DNA from: Anniella stebbinsi
Taxonomy: Eukaryota > Chordata > Lepidosauria > Squamata > Anniellidae
Assembly (NCBI GenBank): GCA_029215795.1
Contig: JARDYH010000006.1
Span: forward strand, 28,225,501 to 28,289,500
DNA: 64,000 nt
Reading direction: 5' to 3'
Shown: positions 31,225 through 41,430 of the stretch, piece after piece
How the letters are laid out: every line of letters begins with the position of its first letter
Position numbering within the stretch: position 1 is the stretch's first letter
Notes under the pieces: generated by a model
What the model saw: only the letters and a program-made list of their open reading frames with translations
Database searches by the model: none
Told to the model about the DNA's origin: nothing
Translations under genes and position numbers: made by a program

Positions 31225-31560
31225 GGAATTTTAAGAAAAGAATACCTATTCCATGAACTCTAAGGTAAAAGGAAGAGGACATCATTAGAATTTTAATTAT
31301 TTAAGCTGACAATTCATAAGGAGAGGTGGGCACAAATGGTTGCCAATACAAAACTCAGCTACCAAAGTTAGTCTAAGAGGTTTCCCCACTTTTTGACTTT
31401 AAACTTCCCTCCTTCCCTCAATCTTTCACCAACATTCTTGAAATTTTCAGGTTATGTAAAACCAACATTTCCTTCTAGCACATGTAAATTTCAGGAAGAC
31501 TGGTGAAACATTTTAGATTTTCTGAATGATAGAATGACCACCTCCCAATTACCCCTTTAA
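31225..31560 (+). repeat. Repeat family Y, uninterrupted copy
   Basis: It aligns with 19960-20245 plus 21079-21150. GGTGAAACATTTTAGATTTT at about 31503-31522 is the counterpart of the element 3 insertion site and contains the octamer only once. This gives a paralogous empty site confirming element 3's boundaries. Confidence 0.7.
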
Positions 31561-31905
31561 CATGGTAGAATGTGTTTTTTACTGAGTGACCTTAACAAGA
31601 GACTCATGACTGTGAGTCTCTTAATATCAGTGATGAAAAAAAAATCCACCCTAATGGAAGGATCAAGATAATTTGTCTGCCTGATGACTTGATGGCTGAC
31701 TGATGAGTACTTGCTTGGACAAAGTGGGCAAGGATGCAGAGGAGAGGCCCAAAAAGGCTTCCAGCTGAATCTGGTGCAGAGCATCACTGCTTTACAGGGG
31801 AGGGAAAAGGAGAGCCATCCCACTATGGCCAAGCAAACCCCTCCACCCCCATGGCTTCAGTGGGAGTGCCTGGAGCCAAATTGATTTCTACTTGAAAAAT
31901 AGTTA
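31561..31905. other. Unique DNA, no feature seen
   Basis: No repeat family or coding signal was recognised. Confidence 0.35.
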
Positions 31906-31909
31906 AGAT

Positions 31910-31980
31910 AGCTGCATTAGACAATACTGGGTTAGATGAACCAATGGTCAGTATAAGCCCGCTTCCTATGTTCCTATGAA
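31910..31980 (+). mobile_element. tRNA-SINE 3' end fragment
   Basis: ACAATACTGGGTTAGATGAA, CCAATGGTCAGTATAAGC, CGCTTCCTATGTTCCTATGA is the tail of the SINE family with heads at 14115 and 44036. The head is missing. Confidence 0.7.
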
Positions 31981-32468
31981 CAGAGATAGGGCATTGTTGG
32001 TTGTGGCATCATATTTGCACCAGGAGAAGACATATTTATACACATTTATGCAACAGGAGAAGACATTCCTGCACATAGTGTGAACTGACTTTAATTATGG
32101 CTTTATCCACTCAGTTGTATTTGTATGCTGAATTCTGATGCTGTTGGTTTATTCCACTTTCTGGTTTAAGTTGTATTTTATGTGAATGTTTTAATCTCTC
32201 AGGGCACCCTGATAGTTTTTCTTCCAGGGCAGCCTAAACATTGTTTAACTGATAGATAGGTAGAAATATAAATGATATGAGTTACTTGAGAAAGAATGGA
32301 GCCTGGGAAGGTTCCTTCTGAGACCTGCTTCCTAAGGATGTTTTGGTTTTGGAGATGTCTGACAGGCTGTAAAACATCCACCCACATTTCTAATTCCATC
32401 CTTACCTAAATACCCAAGGTCCCTTAGGACCAACATACCAAGGCATACCATAAAGAGGTGGGGGTGGG

Positions 32469-32492
32469 GAGAGAGAGAGAGAGAGAGAGAGA
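32469..32492. repeat. (GA)n microsatellite
   Basis: Twelve GA dinucleotides preceded by GGGGTGGGG. Confidence 0.95.
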
Positions 32493-32494
32493 AC

Positions 32495-33455
32495 CTTTTG
32501 CCTTTGGAAGACTATTTTGTGTGGCTGGCAGCAGTAAAATATACAGTGCTATCGGAGGTGCAATATCAGCAGAAATAAAAGGGCTTGACTCTTTCCTGAA
32601 GCTGCATTTGCTGAATCCCTAGCATATTCATGGATATAAAGACTGCTCTGTATCTCCATTCCCCATGGTTTCCTTAAGAGAGATTGGCTCTCTGCACTTC
32701 TGAGTGTAAGACAAAGGTGCTAATTGGGGAGAGAAAGGAGTGATTCTGATCTGTGTCCCCCTCCCACTATTTCAAACCACATGAGATTATTACTTTTTTA
32801 ATAAGAAAAAATTGAGCCTATTTAATAGGAATGTACACTAAAAGCAAACAGCGCTTGTGCACCCGCTGATTCCTTTACAACCCACCAATTCCCTTCCGCA
32901 AATGGTGGGTCCCACCAGTTCCATTGTGCAAGTGGGACCCATCAGTTATGCAAGGGAGATTTAGCGCTTCCTGGGGGAAGCCCTGAAACATGCAGAAATG
33001 CTCATTTCTGGGAAGAGGCAGGTTGGCGGACCTTCCTTATGTGAACTTCGCCAACCTGCTTCCTTCCACACAAATGCTTCTGCTTGTTTCTGGTTGTCCC
33101 AGAAGTGCTAAATTGCCATTGTGCATGCAGCGCGGGCCACTTGTGCATGCAAGTGGTGTAAACGGCAATCAGCAGGGGTGCTGCCCTTTGGTTTTTAACA
33201 CCAACAACCTTTGTGTCTGTGACAGTCTGACCTGGGTTGACAACATTGTTGTAGCAGTGAAAAATCACAAGCAATGCTTTTAAAATACACTGCTTATTAA
33301 AAAGTTGAATTGCACTATATCTTAGTCTAAGGGGCTAATAGCACCAGTGAAGTGGAAAGTGACTTACATCAGGGAAACAGCAAGGTGGAGAGAAGGTTAA
33401 ACCCCTGCTTCTTTCATTTCTGGTGCCCAGAATCAGAACTTTCTATGACTACCTT
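32495..33455. other. Mostly unique DNA, possible foldback at 32840-33180
   Basis: GGTGGGTCCCACCAG and AAGTGGGACCCATCAG are short inverted and direct blocks; CAGGTTGGCGGACC and CGCCAACCTGC mirror each other (33020-33060). These suggest a decayed palindromic element. No coding region was recognised; the open frames overlap on both strands. Confidence 0.4.
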
Positions 33456-33458
33456 AAA

Positions 33459-33528
33459 GAGAAGAAGAAGAAGAAGAAGAAGAAGAAGAAGAAGAAGAAG
33501 AAGAAGAAGAAGAAGAAGAAGAAGAAGA
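33459..33528. repeat. (GAA)n microsatellite, 70 bp
   Basis: Pure GAA/AAG trinucleotide repeat of about 23 units. It creates an artificial poly-arginine open frame in one reading frame. GAA repeats can form triplex DNA when long. Confidence 0.97.
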
Positions 33529-33720
33529 TCCAGTCATGTATCTCCTGTGTGATGGCTATTTGGGCCCTAATTATGCCATCGTGAGCCTACCCTAGATTTC
33601 ATTCATAGGTGCAAGGAGTGACCTGGTTGTTTCTTGAAATGCAACAACACAAGATGTTTGCGTAAAACAATGGAAGTCAACTTCCAGCCTGCAGGCCTAA
33701 TCCAGCTTGTAGGCCTAATC

Positions 33721-34040
33721 TAGGCTGACCATATGAAAAGGAGGACAGGGCTCATGTAACTTTAACAGTTGTAGAGAAAAGGGAGTTTCAGCCAGTGTCA
33801 TTTGTATGCAATTAGTTCCTGGTGAAATTCCCTCTACATCACAACAGTTAAAGTTGCAGGGGCCATGCCTTCTTTTGTATATGGTCACTCTAGTATAGTG
33901 CATGCACCTTTAACTGCTGTGATGAAGAGGGAATTTCACCAGGAGCTAATTGCATACAAATGACACTGGCTGAAATTCCCTTTTCTCTACAACTGTTAAA
34001 GTTACATGAGCCCTGACCTCCTTTTCATATGGTCAGCCTA
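33721..34040. mobile_element. TGACCATATG-type hAT foldback, copy c (best preserved)
   Basis: 320 bp; ends TAGGCTGACCATATGAAAAG and its mirror CTTTTCATATGGTCAGCCTA. Perfect 8-bp duplication GCCTAATC (33713-33720 and 34041-34048). The interior is a nested palindrome with CATTTGTATGCAATTAG and its mirror, and a central CATATGGTCACTCTA-like TIR in opposite orientation to that in copy a. Non-coding. Confidence 0.92.
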
Positions 34041-34309
34041 GCCTAATCCAGCCTGCAGGCCTAGACCAGCACATGGAGATTGCCTATCTGGCCCGCTGTC
34101 TTCCAGGATTTCTCCAGGGATGGGGCTTGGCTTGGAGGCCAAGGATGAATCAGCTAGTATGGCCAGAAATGCTGAGATTTGTGGTCCAAAACCACATTAT
34201 ATCTCACCATAGTTTAGAAGACTATGATCTGTGTGACTGCCTGTTCAGTGTGCTGTCTAGCTCTGAACTATTGATGGGCAACAGTTCTTATTATTCTTTT
34301 ACGCAAACT

Positions 34310-34425
34310 AGAATTCAACAGTCCTTCAAATAGAGGATGCCTTCAAAGAGAGGATGGTTCCCTGGCTGCTCCACAAATAGAGGACTGTCCTCTGTAAAAG
34401 AGGATGCATTGTCAACCTGTTTTAC
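34310..34425 (-). repeat. Fragment related to the AGAGGACAGTCCTC repeat
   Basis: CAAATAGAGGACTGTCCTCT and GTAAAAGAGGATGC correspond, in reverse, to CTTTTTACAGAGGACAGTCC at 38594. The same repeat as 38574 and 40383. Confidence 0.5.
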
Positions 34426-34929
34426 ATCAATGGTTCACCACAAACACTTGCATTTTAAGCAGCAGCCTCAACAGCTCTCACATGTCTGAACTCAGGTGTA
34501 GCCAGAACTAAAACCATTCAAGTTTCCCAAAATGTAAGTTAAGTAAATGTAAAGAGTTCATTTCACAGTGGGCACTAAGGGGCAAGCAGTCCAATAATCA
34601 AAAAGGGAAGCAAGGCCTTATGTAAGAGCTGGCCCAAGACATTTTGCTGCCCAAGGCAAATGACAAAATGGCACATCTCCCCTCCCCATTCCACATACAG
34701 TAGCCAACTGGAGTGGAAGCTGAGTTTTACCATACTGGCAAGACAGTATGTTCACCATACTCGAGGGAAGTAGGCTAGCTTATGGAGTTCAAGGCAGGTC
34801 CCACTGAACATACATTTCTGTCCTCCAAGATAGAAGAAAAGGTGAGTGGACAATATTCTTGGTCACCTCATCCTGCCTAATAATAGTGAATTCATAGCAT
34901 ACTTTAAAACTGCAGGGAGATGTACCCTT

Positions 34930-35640
34930 GGAAAGAAAAAATATTGCTGTGACTTACAGGGTCTTGTATCCTCACTCCTTCATCCTCAAGCAGAACAGAG
35001 CCATGGGATAGGTGGAAAGACACATACAAACTTCATCCATATGTTCTAAGCTCAGCTGGCAGAGGCCCCACTCGGTAAGATCAATCAGGTTGGTGGCATG
35101 AGAGAACAGGCCTTTTTGGTAGTGCTCTGTTTATTGAACTCTCTCTACTGATGTATGTATGGCTTTAAAAATCTATTTATTTTGGGTTGTCTTCTCCTGA
35201 AAATTTTATGGTGCTGCTGATTTGAAAGGGGTCTTCAGCTGTGGTAGTTGACTCAGGAGTATATGGTCTCCTATTTGATTATACTGCCATTTTAAATGGT
35301 TGCTTTTATCATAATGTGATGTTTTATTTATTTATTTATTTATTAGTTAGTTAGATTTGCATACCACCCCACTGGCAATGTTCTTGGGGTGGTTTACAAT
35401 CATAAAATCAAATAACAACAAAATAACCAACCAAACAAAATACAGCAATAAATGTATCAGAATAATACAATATTAAATATGAATACATTTTTAAAATATT
35501 AAAAACATTGAGGATCCATCAGCAAAAATGTGATATTGTCTTTTATGGTTATTTATATTGTATTTTATGTTTTTTGTAAATTGCCTTGTGAGGGCCTTGC
35601 CCTAAAAGGTGGTCTAAAAATACTTAAATAAATAAAATAG
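34930..35640 (+). mobile_element. L2-like LINE 3' end with nested reversed LINE tail
   Basis: The segment AGAGAACAGGCCTTTTTGGT, CTGATGTATGTATGGCTTT and the terminus TTGCCTTGTGAGGGCCTTG, AATACTTAAATAAATAAAAT have the form of an L2-like 3' UTR ending in TAAA repeats. Inside, 35325-35480 (TTTATTTATTTATTTATTAG, GCATACCACCCCACTGGC, TTGGGGTGGTTTACAATC) is another LINE 3' end inserted in reverse. Confidence 0.6.
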
Positions 35641-35703
35641 ACAGGAATAGTGTTCGTATAGCATTAAATAGACAGGAGTAATGCTAATATAGCATTAATG
35701 CAT

Positions 35704-35716
35704 GGGGGGGGGGGGG
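35704..35716. repeat. G13 homopolymer
   Basis: An uninterrupted run of 13 G bases. Confidence 0.9.
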
Positions 35717-35719
35717 AGA

Positions 35720-36800
35720 CAGTTTTTTAATTGTTATCTAGAATTACCCATGAATGTAAATGGAAAGGTCATATGGTGACTTGAAACATACCTAGTTGAT
35801 ACTGTGAAAACTGGCTTTTTCATTTGTTTAGAATTCCTGATAGTCTATTTATCCTACCAAAGGCATAATTCTATGGCTGGCTGGGAAATGCTGAGAGTTG
35901 TATATTCTGTCTAAACATGCATAGGATTGCACCCTAAATCATATTTGAGGGTAGTTTTTAATTGGATGGGGGAACTATCCCAAAGTGATATTTATATGAG
36001 AAGTAAATCACCTGTGTTACGTTTTTTCTGTGCAATATTGGAACCACAAAAATGTTCCTTTACAAGCACATTTTCCTCATACGTTTACTTTCCCTGTGGA
36101 GAGATTGATTCTGAAGCGAACATTTAGAAAGTGGTCCTTTGTAGCTAAAATTCGTGTGGGTCTCTCTCTCTCTCTCTCTCTTTGAAAAATCTAACCATAA
36201 TATATCTCAAATCATTGGGATTAGCCCTTTTTTCTCTCCTTTCCTGTGTGCCTTCAATTAGCTGCATAAAAGCAAACCCACGGCTTTAGAGCTGAAAATA
36301 GCTGAAGCAAAGTGACGCAGAATTCGCCCAAGATGAAAGACTGGATTCCAGAAGCCTAATTAAAAGCAACTGAGACACCAGCATTTGATACAGAGTTTAC
36401 TCACCTGAAAAAATAAATGGAGGACTGTAGCGTGGCTTTAGTGGGAAAGAGGCTGGAGGGTTTTTGCTCGGGTCACAGGAAGGCCTAGCACTGCGAGAAC
36501 ACAAAATCCGTCTGTTCCTTCAGAGTCAGGGGGAGGTCAGTCCAGGAGGTGAGGCGGCAGCTGCTGCAGCAGCGCCAACACTGAAGCGCATGATGCTGAA
36601 ATATAGGGGATAACAGCAGATGGAGGAAGCTCACAAAGATTTCAAAAGGGGGTGTGACAGGCATCTTTTCCAGGGGTGTAAACAGTCGCTTCTTTTGTCC
36701 CATTGCTAGTCAAACAGCGGAGCGGAAGCATTGCGCTCGGACATAGGAAATAATATACAGCTTGGGTCCAGGTTATCTGAAAGACCATATTCTTCCATAT
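35720..36800. other. Mostly unique DNA; half MITE, TC microsatellite, possible conserved block
   Basis: 35860-35933 ends with TATTCTGTCTAAACATGCAT, AGGATTGCACCCTA, the right arm of the 21508 MITE family. (TC)10 lies at 36161-36181. The stretch 36210-36420 (CTTCAATTAGCTGCATAAAA, AGCTGAAAATAGCTGAAGC, GCCTAATTAAAAGCAAC) is unique and enhancer-like in texture, but no conservation can be shown here. Confidence 0.35.
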
Positions 36801-36876
36801 GAGCCTGCCTGTGCTTGGAGATCTTCTGGTGAGGCCTTTCTATCAGTCCCACCAACATCCCAGGCACGCCTGAGAG

Positions 36877-37178
36877 TAGGGTGACCAGATAAAATCCAGG
36901 TCAGGGCTCATGTAACTTTAACAGTTGTAGAGAAAAGGGAATTTCAGCCAGAGTCATTTGTTTGCAATTAGTTCCTGGTGATATTCCCTCTTCACCACAA
37001 CACAACTAGAGTGACCATATATAAAAAAAGGCAGGGCCCCTGCAACTTTAACTGTTGTGATGAAGAGGGAATTTCACCAGGAACTAATTTTATACAAATG
37101 ACACTGGCTGAAATTCCCTTTTCTCTACAACTGTTAAAGTTACATGAGCCCTGACCTGGATTTTATCTGGTCACCCTA
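36877..37178. mobile_element. TGACCATATG-type hAT foldback, copy d (variant ends)
   Basis: Perfect 8-bp duplication CCTGAGAG (36869-36876 and 37179-37186). The outer ends are TAGGGTGACCAGATAAAATC, CAGG and the exact mirror CCTGGATTTTATCTGGTCAC, CCTA. They differ from copies a-c, in which the same position reads CATATGAAAAGGAGG. Interior sequence is the same family. Both arms therefore changed together. Confidence 0.92.
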
Positions 37179-37504
37179 CCTGAGAGGGCCTTCTCAGTGG
37201 CTGCTCCAAGGCTCTGGAACTCCCTTCCTAGGGAGGCCAGGTTAGCTCCCTCTGTGCTACACTTTCAGAGGCAGGCAAAAACTTTTTTATTCCATCAGGC
37301 TTTTACTCTGGACCTGTGTTAATGTATTCAAATATTTTTTTGAAAAAAATCTATTACTGTTTTTTAATTTTTTTAATGTTTTTAGTTAACTAAAAACATT
37401 TTAAAAACTATTTTAACTTTTGTAAATTTATATTTATATGTTTTAATTGTACATGTTTTAATCTTGTAAACCACCTTGAGTCCCAGCTCTGGGAAAAAGG
37501 CAGG

Positions 37505-37508
<4 letters not shown>

Positions 37509-37557
<49 letters not shown>
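37509..37557. repeat. (TAA)n microsatellite at LINE 3' end
   Basis: About 16 TAA/AAT units directly continuing the L2-like LINE 3' UTR, as also at 41383-41430. Confidence 0.95.
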
Positions 37558-37560
<3 letters not shown>

Positions 37561-37612
37561 TTATATATGCCAGGTCAGAAGTCCAGAACATCTAGCTCAG
37601 CATTGTGCATAA

Positions 37613-38002
37613 CAGGAGTGAGCAACTTACAGTCCTGGGGCCGTATGCGGCCCCTCAGCCTTTTTAGTGTGACCTGCAGACTGATTTCAAAAGCTACCTA
37701 TAAGAAATCAGTTTGGATTGCCCGCAAGAGCAAAATGTCTTTCCTGTGACAATCAACTGTGTGGGAAGGAAGAGGGGGAGGGACGGAAAAGGAGGTCTCA
37801 GAAAGGGGGAAGAGAGAGATTCAGAGAGAGATTCAGAGAGAAGGGGCTATCAGAGAGAGGGTTCTGGCAGAAAGAGAAATGGAAAGGGGAAAGTCCCTCC
37901 TACCTTTGGCTCTAAACGTGCTCACTGCTGCCTTAGCCCCACCCACCACTGGCATGTGGCCCCTGACAGTTTACCTCAGAATAAAAGGTTTCCTAACCAT
38001 GG
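37613..38002. mobile_element. hAT non-autonomous element, Charlie-like
   Basis: It begins CAGGAGTGAGCAACTTACAG, then GGGGCCGTATGCGGCCCC. The right part CCCCACCCACCACTGGCATG, TGGCCCCTGAC and AAGGTTTCCTAACCATGG matches the family of 13787-14103. The middle contains purine-rich AGAGAGATTCAGAGAGAG duplications (37815-37860). Target duplications are not clear. Confidence 0.6.
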
Positions 38003-38024
38003 CAGTGGCTCCAGGTTTTCACTG

Positions 38025-38105
38025 CAGGGCTATTTCCCAGCCCTACCTGGAGGCACCAAAGATTGAACATGGGACCTTCTGCATGTAAAGGCTAGGGTCA
38101 ACCAC
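38025..38105 (-). mobile_element. tRNA-SINE head fragment, reversed
   Basis: GGAGGCACCAAAGATTGAAC and ATGGGACCTTCTGCATG is the reverse of a SINE B-box region, as in 1378-1557. The A box is lost. Confidence 0.6.
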
Positions 38106-38523
38106 TGGTCAGCCACTGACCATAAAAAGCCTGGCAACAGAGGCAAGGGTGGGATAAGCTCACACATCCTGGCGAAAGATGTGTCAGTGAAATCAGACAC
38201 ACGTGCCTGCCCTGCTCTAAAGCTAGGGTGGGGGGGGTGACTTTTTATCCTAAAAGGGGCAAGTTGGGGAAGGTAGTGAAACTTGTCCTCTCCCCTACCG
38301 TACCTTGTCAAAAATGATACTCTTTCTCTGTTTATCATACAGGGATGTTTATTAGTGAATGCTAATCCTATGGCTTCACCAAGCTATGAGTTGAATCATT
38401 GCCACATGGAAGATGTGGACAGTGGAAAAGCAAACTTTCTCTTTTAAATATGTAGTTTATTAATAAGAAAACCTAAGGTCATGATTGCATGGCAGGGGGT
38501 TAGCTTGAGAACTCAGTGGAACT

Positions 38524-38770
38524 CTTTCTTTCTTTTCTTCCTCCTCTTCCTCTCTAGCTAATCCTTGGCCATGTGCTAGGATGATCAGATATCCTCTTTT
38601 TACAGAGGACAGTCCTCTATTTGAAAGGCAGCCAGAAGACTGTCCTCTATTTTGAAGGGATTCTGTATGTGAAGGTCTGTCCAGTCCAGGTCCGGTTTAA
38701 AGATAAAGAACCATCTGAAGGAAGTTGCCCATCCTCAGCACCTGGACAGCAGACTGAGCAAGACACACAG
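38524..38770 (+). repeat. Left arm of a 2.1-kb inverted duplication
   Basis: It contains CTTCCTCCTCTTCCTCTCTA, GCTAATCCTTGGCCATGTGC, TAGGATGATCAGATATCCTC, AGGACAGTCCTC, GGGATTCTGTATGTGAAGG, GGACAGCAGACTGAGCAAG and is matched in reverse at 40383-40626. Shared flanking DNA beyond the transposon end at 38574 shows a duplicated genomic segment, not two insertions. Confidence 0.85.
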
Positions 38771-38941
38771 GTCACCTGGACACAGTCTTCCACACTAATG
38801 TGAGATGTGCTGTATTTCTATTTAAAATATAATAATATTTCTAAAGTTGCATTTATACATATAAATTAGCATATGCACATTTTATGCAAATTGTTGTCCT
38901 CTTATGTCCTCTGTTTTGGCAATTCACAAGTGGCCACCCTA
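38574..38941 (+). mobile_element. Possible hAT element with TAGGATGATC end
   Basis: Begins TAGGATGATCAGATATCC and ends with CACAAGTGGCCACCCTA, giving imperfect TAGG...CCTA-type termini; flanks CCATGTGC and CCAACTGC match at 6 of 8 bases. Inner motifs AGAGGACAGTCCTC and TTATGTCCTCTGTTTTGGC are only partly inverted. Family assignment uncertain. Confidence 0.4.
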
Positions 38942-39017
38942 CCAACTGCATGCAGACCATGCTCCACCAGCCATTACTTTTAAAGGTGACCCAATGCACT
39001 CCTCCCTGCTATACACC

Positions 39018-39540
39018 TAGGCTGTTTCTATACCAGCCTTTTTCCCTGGGGTTGTCCCTGGGTGCTCCCTGTGCATCCAAATACACACAGGGACTCCCAA
39101 GGGCAGGGGGGGACAGGGACAGGTTGTCCCAGGGATAAAGAAACCCTGGGAAAACCCAAATCTTCTAGCAGTCCCGGGACAATCCTGCGGACTGCAGTCG
39201 GCATGGGCGCCTGTCCCAGCTTCTTCCCCGCGAGTAGCAGGGGTCTGCAAGAGGGAAGGAGCCAAGCCTGAGGGAGTCTAGGGGCATTGGGAGGGAGTGG
39301 GGGGCATTATTATTATTATTATTACTTACTTACTTACTATTGTGTTAGAGTGCAAGTGCACTCCCAGCTCCCTAGTATTTTAAAAAAATGGCGGCCACAA
39401 CAAGCTGGATGTCCCAGATTGCTTCCGGGACGTCACACTCTCTGTGTAGAAACTGGGCGATGATCCCAGAAGCAAGTAAGTCCGAGGTCAACCCCAGGCC
39501 CTCCCTCTACACCCTTAGGTGTAGAAAGGGTCCTAGTCAG
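39018..39540. repeat. Diverged foldback repeat with ATT microsatellite
   Basis: It starts AGGCTGTTTCTATACCAGCC and ends CCCTCTACACCCTTAGGTGT, AGAAAGGGTCCT. Inner blocks CCCAGATTGCTTCCGGGACG and GTCCCGGGACAATCC are inverted. (ATT)n lies at about 39307-39325. Partly shared with 24525-24650. Confidence 0.45.
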
Positions 39541-39691
39541 CCACAGCCAGGCCCTGAATGGCAAGATATTAGTGCACCAGAGTGGGAAGAGGGATCATGT
39601 CCTAAGATTAGATATGCAGCCATATCCCAGACCGTAGAGGACAGATATGTAGATGAAGGGTGGTGACTAAGAAGAAGAAGTATTTTTAACA

Positions 39692-39708
39692 GGAAGAAGA
39701 AGAAGAAG

Positions 39709-39738
<30 letters not shown>
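39692..39738. repeat. (GAA)n microsatellite
   Basis: About 15 GAA units, directly abutting the tail of the reversed SINE at 39739-39957, which suggests that the microsatellite grew from the SINE tail. Confidence 0.95.
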
Positions 39739-39739
<1 letters not shown>

Positions 39740-39957
39740 TATATAGCAGTTCAGAGTGTTTAGAGTGCTTCACAAGTGTTATATAGTTGCAGTCCTTACA
39801 ACAATCCTGTGAGATAACTACAGTTGGGGAAATGTGGCTGAGAGGGAGCAGCTTGCCTAAGGTTACCTAGTGACTTCATGGTGGCTGTAAGGTTTAAACC
39901 AGGGAGCTCCCTGTTTCACAGCTCAGTCTCTTGGCCACTATGTCATATCTGCCATCT
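39739..39957 (-). mobile_element. tRNA-derived (core-type) SINE, reversed
   Basis: Minus strand: GACATAGTGGCCAAGAGACT, GAGCTCCCTGGTTTAAACC (weak B box), CACTAGGTAACCTTAGGCAA, CTGTAGTTATCTCACAGGAT, TGTTGTAAGGACTG, then a TATATAACACTTGTGAAGC tail. The order resembles CORE or MIR-like SINEs. Family inferred. Confidence 0.65.
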
Positions 39958-40382
39958 AATTGAGCTCTGTGGGCCTAAGTAAACAGGCTTTCCCAGGCAC
40001 TGGGGGTCATTCAAGGTGCAGGTTAAGCTTTGACCCTAATTCATTCAGTTCTCTGACTGCATGCCCTTACTTTCTCCTAAAAAATAAATGGCTGTCATTC
40101 ACAGATGGGGAAAGGGGAGAAATAAAGCACTACACTTTGGAGAAACAATACACTGGGGCAAACTCCACACAATACCCCTCATATTGGGTGATGGAGACAC
40201 AGTGAGCAGCTTCTTGCGGGGTCATTCCACTAATACAAATCATTTTGCACTGGCCAAAGGACCTCCACTATGACACCAGTAGCACCAGCTTGCCTGACAG
40301 GTTTTCTGGGGAATCCCATTGCGCCAGCTAAAGCTATTGGCATTGCATGAAGAGGTGCCTTACGCTAAAAAAAATCGTAACT

Positions 40383-40626
40383 TCTGTGTTCCTTGCTCAG
40401 TCTGCTGTCCAGGTGCTGAGGATGGGCAACCTCCTTCAGATGGTTCTTTATCTTTAAGCCGGACCTGGATTGGACAGACCTTCACATACAGAATCCCTTC
40501 AAAATAGAGAACAGTCTTCTGGCAGCCTTTCAAATAGAGAACTGTACTCTGTAAAAAGAGGATATATGGTAATCCTAGCACATGGCCAAGGATTAGCTAG
40601 AGAGGAAGAGGAGGAAGCAAAGAAAC
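40383..40626 (-). repeat. Right arm of the inverted duplication
   Basis: Reverse complement of 38524-38770 with roughly one difference per ten to fifteen bases: CTTGCTCAGTCTGCTGTCC, AGGTGCTGAGGATGGGCAAC, CATACAGAATCCC, CTAGCACATGGCCAAGGATT. About 1.6 kb separate the arms. Confidence 0.85.
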
Positions 40627-40769
40627 CCTGTAGGATGCTACCCACTATATCCTCAGGTGTTCTTGCAATATATAGCCACCCCTTTGTACACTTCACCTGT
40701 TATCATAATGGACTTTTATGTAGAAATAAATACCTAACCGTTCAAACAAAGAACATAAACATTTCTATT

Positions 40770-41378
40770 CCTAGAGTTGGAAGACCTAAAGATGGTAATG
40801 CACGGGCTGGTAACTTTGAGGCTCGACTTCTGCAATGCGCTCTACATAGGGCTACCTCTGTGCCTAGTCCAGAAACTTCAACTAGTTCAGAATATGGCAG
40901 CCAGCTTGGTCACCGGTACACCTAGGGGTGACCACATTACACCAGTCTTAAAATCACTCCACTGGCTGCCAATTGGTTTCCGGGCAAAGTATAAAGTGTT
41001 GGTTATTACCTTTAAAGCCCTACATGGTTTGGGTCCACCTGCGGGATCATCTTCTCCCATATAATCTGCCCTGCACACTCAGGTCCTCTGGGAATAATTT
41101 ACTTCAATCAGCCAGAACTAGGCTGATGAGTGTTACCCAAAGGACCTTCTCTTCTGTCACTCCCAGACTGTGGAATGGCCTGCCGAGAGAGATTCGACAA
41201 CTCAGCAGTCTTCTTGAATTTAAGACTGATATCTTCCGGCAGGCCTACCTAGTTGAATTTTAAGATGTTTTAATAATTTATTAGTTTTATTTGTTTTTAA
41301 TGTTTTATCTATTTTATGGTTTTGTATTTATATTTATTGTTGTTCCCCACCTCGATCCAGAGGGAGAGGCGGGTAAGA

Positions 41379-41382
<4 letters not shown>
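40770..41382 (+). mobile_element. L2-like LINE ORF2 C-terminus and 3' UTR
   Basis: Frame-shifting translation gives TLRLDFCNALYIGLPLCLVQ, KLQLVQNMAASLVTG, HITPVLKSLHWLPI, YKVLVITFKALHGLGPP, RTFSSVTPRLWNGLPREIRQ, SLLEFKTDIFRQAYLV. This order (LDFCN, QN-AA-L, LHWLPI, LWN-LP) is typical of the C-terminal domain of L2/CR1-clade LINE ORF2. A frameshift lies near 41040. The 3' UTR ends CGATCCAGAGGGAGAGGCG, GGTAAGAAATAATAA. A 5'-truncated, inactive copy. Confidence 0.85.
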
Positions 41383-41411
<29 letters not shown>

Positions 41412-41430
41412 TATTATTATTATTATTATT
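41383..41430. repeat. (TAA)n(TTA)n compound microsatellite
   Basis: Direct continuation of the LINE tail; TAA units switch to TTA/ATT units near 41412, forming a palindromic tract. Confidence 0.95.

Larger units (their letters stand above)
36830..37565 (+). mobile_element. L2-like LINE 3' end, split by a hAT MITE
   Basis: Left part 36830-36876 (AGGCCTTTCTATCAGTCCC, CAGGCACGCCTGAGAG) and right part 37179-37565 (CCTGAGAGGGCCTTCTCAGT, GGCTGCTCCAAGGCTCTGG, AACTCCCTTCC) join into one LINE C-terminus encoding an ALWN-type motif, followed by a 3' UTR: TGTAAACCACCTTGAGTCCC, AGGCAGGATATAATAATAAT. The hAT at 36877-37178 sits exactly at a duplicated CCTGAGAG. Confidence 0.8.

Noticed and set aside
33352..33552. 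Open frame with a poly-arginine run
   Set aside because: Produced by the (GAA)n microsatellite; no plausible protein.
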